Shown here: positions 62,449 through 64,000 of the stretch, one piece after another | How positions within the stretch are numbered: the first letter of the stretch is position 1 | How the letters are laid out: the number at the start of each line of letters is the position of its first letter | Assembly: GCF_042649685.1 (NCBI RefSeq) | Contig: NZ_JBHRZT010000043.1 | Coordinates: 141,203-205,202 of the forward strand | DNA length: 64,000 nt | Reading direction: 5' to 3' | Source of the DNA: Bacillus_BA songklensis | GTDB taxonomy: Bacteria; Bacillota; Bacilli; Bacillales; Bacillaceae_H | Program-made: the position numbers and the translations under genes | The notes under the pieces: generated by a model | What the model saw: the letters and a program-made list of their open reading frames with translations, nothing else | Told to the model about the DNA's origin: nothing | Databases searched by the model: none

Positions 62449-62523
62449 TGGCTGGGCTAGCTGGATTCGAACCAACGCATGACGGAGTCAAAGTCCGTTG
62501 CCTTACCGCTTGGCTATAGCCCA
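62449..62523 (-). tRNA. tRNA-Gln (TTG)
   Basis: Acceptor TGGGCTA; anticodon loop CTTTGAC; CCA encoded. Confidence 0.95.
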
Positions 62524-62548
62524 ATCATTTTACTACTATTATAATATA

Positions 62549-62625
62549 TGGGGCGATTGATGGGAATCGAACCCACGAGTGCCAGAGCCACAATCTGGTG
62601 CGTTAACCACTTCGCCACAACCGCC
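62549..62625 (-). tRNA. tRNA-His (GTG)
   Basis: Anticodon loop TTGTGGC, with the extra 5' G typical of tRNA-His; CCA encoded. Confidence 0.95.
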
Positions 62626-62636
62626 ATATTTCAAAT

Positions 62637-62710
62637 TGGCAGGGGCAGTAGGAATCGAACCCACACCGGAGGTTTTGGAGACCTCTGTTCTACCGTTAAA
62701 CTATGCCCCT
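62637..62710 (-). tRNA. tRNA-Trp (CCA)
   Basis: Acceptor AGGGGCA; anticodon loop CTCCAAA; CCA encoded. Confidence 0.95.
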
Positions 62711-62715
62711 GTAAA

Positions 62716-62800
62716 TGGTGGAGGGGGACGGATTCGAACCGCCGAACCCTGAGGGAGCGGATTTACAGTCCGCCGCGTTTAGCCACTTCGCTACCCCTCC
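62716..62800 (-). tRNA. tRNA-Tyr (GTA)
   Basis: Class II tRNA with acceptor GGAGGGG and loop CTGTAAA; CCA encoded. Confidence 0.95.
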
Positions 62801-62816
62801 ATTATTCGAATGTCTA

Positions 62817-62933
62817 GCTATGGCTCCTAATCTTTCAGTCGTTTCACTTATGTCCATGAAACCAAAGAGCGGTTTTCCGGTCATAAGCTCCAACGCCTTT
62901 CAAGATTGAACAGTCGCCTTTGCTTTTCTTTAA
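62817..62933 (-). repeat. Dispersed intergenic repeat, copy R2, inside the tRNA cluster
   Basis: Minus strand GCAAAGGCGACTGTTCAATC, TTGAAAGGCGTTGGAGCTTA, hairpin region around CCGCTC, then GTGAAACGACT. It separates tRNA-Tyr from tRNA-Thr by 134 bp in an otherwise tight cluster. Confidence 0.8.
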
Positions 62934-62934
62934 A

Positions 62935-63010
<76 letters not shown>

Positions 63011-63020
63011 GTTTAAGAAA

Positions 63021-63096
63021 TGGTGGCTCGGGACGGAATCGAACCGCCGACACAAGGATTTTCAGTCCTTTGCTCTACCGACTGAGCTACCGAGCC
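63021..63096 (-). tRNA. tRNA-Phe (GAA)
   Basis: Acceptor GGCTCGG; anticodon loop CTGAAAA; CCA encoded. Confidence 0.95.
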
Positions 63097-63106
63097 TTTT
63101 TATAAA

Positions 63107-63182
63107 TGGCGGTCCCGACGGGACTCGAACCCGCGATCTCCTGCGTGACAGGCAGGCATGTTAACCACTACACCACGGGACC
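63107..63182 (-). tRNA. tRNA-Asp (GTC)
   Basis: Acceptor GGTCCCG; anticodon loop CTGTCAC; CCA encoded. Confidence 0.95.
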
Positions 63183-63254
63183 ACACATTTTGCTTAAAAT
63201 ATCTTACGATATTTTGCGCGAACTCCCAAAGATGAAATTCAAAGAAGTTGGAGT

Positions 63255-63331
<77 letters not shown>

Positions 63332-63351
63332 ATAATAAATTTACATGTACA

Positions 63352-63427
63352 TGGTGGAGGATGACGGGATCGAACCGCCGACCCCCTGCTTGTAAGGCAG
63401 GTGCTCTCCCAGCTGAGCTAATCCTCC
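63352..63427 (-). tRNA. tRNA-Val (TAC)
   Basis: Acceptor GGAGGAT; anticodon loop CTTACAA; CCA encoded. Confidence 0.95.
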
Positions 63428-63434
63428 ATTATAA

Positions 63435-63509
63435 TGGTGACCCGTACGGGATTCGAACCCGTGTTACCGCCGTGAAAGGGCGGTGTCTTAACCGCTTGAC
63501 CAACGGGCC
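63435..63509 (-). tRNA. tRNA-Glu (TTC)
   Basis: Anticodon loop CTTTCAC; CCA encoded. Confidence 0.95.
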
Positions 63510-63530
63510 ATTTAAATAAAATCACTTATA

Positions 63531-63622
63531 TGGCGGAGAGCAAGGGATTTGAACCCTTGAGGCAGCGTTAACCGCCTACACGATTTCCAATCGTGCTCCT
63601 TCGGCCACTCGGACAGCTCTCC
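63531..63622 (-). tRNA. tRNA-Ser (GGA)
   Basis: Class II tRNA with long variable arm; anticodon loop TTGGAAA; CCA encoded. Confidence 0.95.
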
Positions 63623-63625
63623 AAA

Positions 63626-63700
63626 TGGCTCCACAGGTAGGACTCGAACCTACGACCGATCGGTTAACAGCCGATTGCTCTACCACTGAGCTACTGTGGA
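63626..63700 (-). tRNA. tRNA-Asn (GTT)
   Basis: Acceptor TCCACAG; anticodon loop CTGTTAA; CCA encoded. Confidence 0.95.
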
Positions 63701-63710
63701 ATCATATCAG

Positions 63711-63825
<115 letters not shown>

Positions 63826-63932
63826 CATATTATATTATACATGATTGTGAAGAAATTTCAACTCTTTTTTAAAGTTATTCCTTCAAAACTAGATAACAAG
63901 TACTGAGGAAAGCACGTAGTGCTTTTTAAATT

Positions 63933-64000
<68 letters not shown>

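Overview
The window is chromosome from a spore-forming, monoderm member of the Bacillaceae, a relative of Bacillus subtilis with moderately low GC. The evidence is an alpha/beta-type SASP, the sporulation genes prkA and yhbH, strong GGAGG-type ribosome sites, and GlpP, BirA, CcpA, MhqR and MntR-type control sites. Several blocks follow B. subtilis gene order: yhcT/yhcU/yhcX, dctB/dctSR/dctP, prkA-yhbH, trmL-yhbB-queG, and a 23S-5S-tRNA end whose tRNA order matches trnD.

Layout. Positions 1-8 kb hold glpK and glpP (no glpF between them), a possible Fur-controlled short transcript, the YhcX acetyltransferase-nitrilase, an L,D-transpeptidase, yhcU/yhcT, several gene remnants and a CDF metal exporter. 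Positions 8-16.5 kb hold a pirin with MhqR-like boxes, a stand-alone nitrilase related to half of YhcX, and a three-gene operon for a TolC-like protein, a coiled-coil HlyD-type lipoprotein and an RND pump. Positions 16.5-28 kb hold bioA-bioD-bioB under a BirA operator, a SASP gene, a secreted nuclease and the complete dct C4-dicarboxylate system. Positions 28-39 kb hold a peptide transporter, a potassium channel behind a c-di-AMP riboswitch, a thermonuclease, RF3, a MetT-type transporter behind a SAM riboswitch, a 3-methyladenine glycosylase and an AI-2E-family protein.

Positions 39-54 kb are a decayed accessory zone. Among intact membrane proteins and mini-genes lie fragments of a CNNM/CorC protein, yhbH (two fragments), an NhaP-type antiporter, a YdjM-like protein, TnpB, an RpiR regulator and an extradiol dioxygenase. 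A GH1 enzyme carries an internal deletion, and an Mn2+ riboswitch is attached to a broken reading frame. Positions 54-64 kb are conserved again: yhbH, prkA, trmL, yhbB, queG, a B3/B4-domain protein, 17 tRNA genes, 5S rRNA and the 3' end of 23S rRNA, all the RNA genes on the minus strand.

The most interesting item is the RND operon. It has the gene content of a Gram-negative tripartite efflux system, but sits in an organism without an outer membrane. Where TolC has its barrel strands, the TolC-like protein appears to have charged coiled coil. A perfect palindrome upstream may be its operator. Also notable are two dispersed intergenic repeat families, one of them a roughly 160-bp composite hairpin element with covarying arms.
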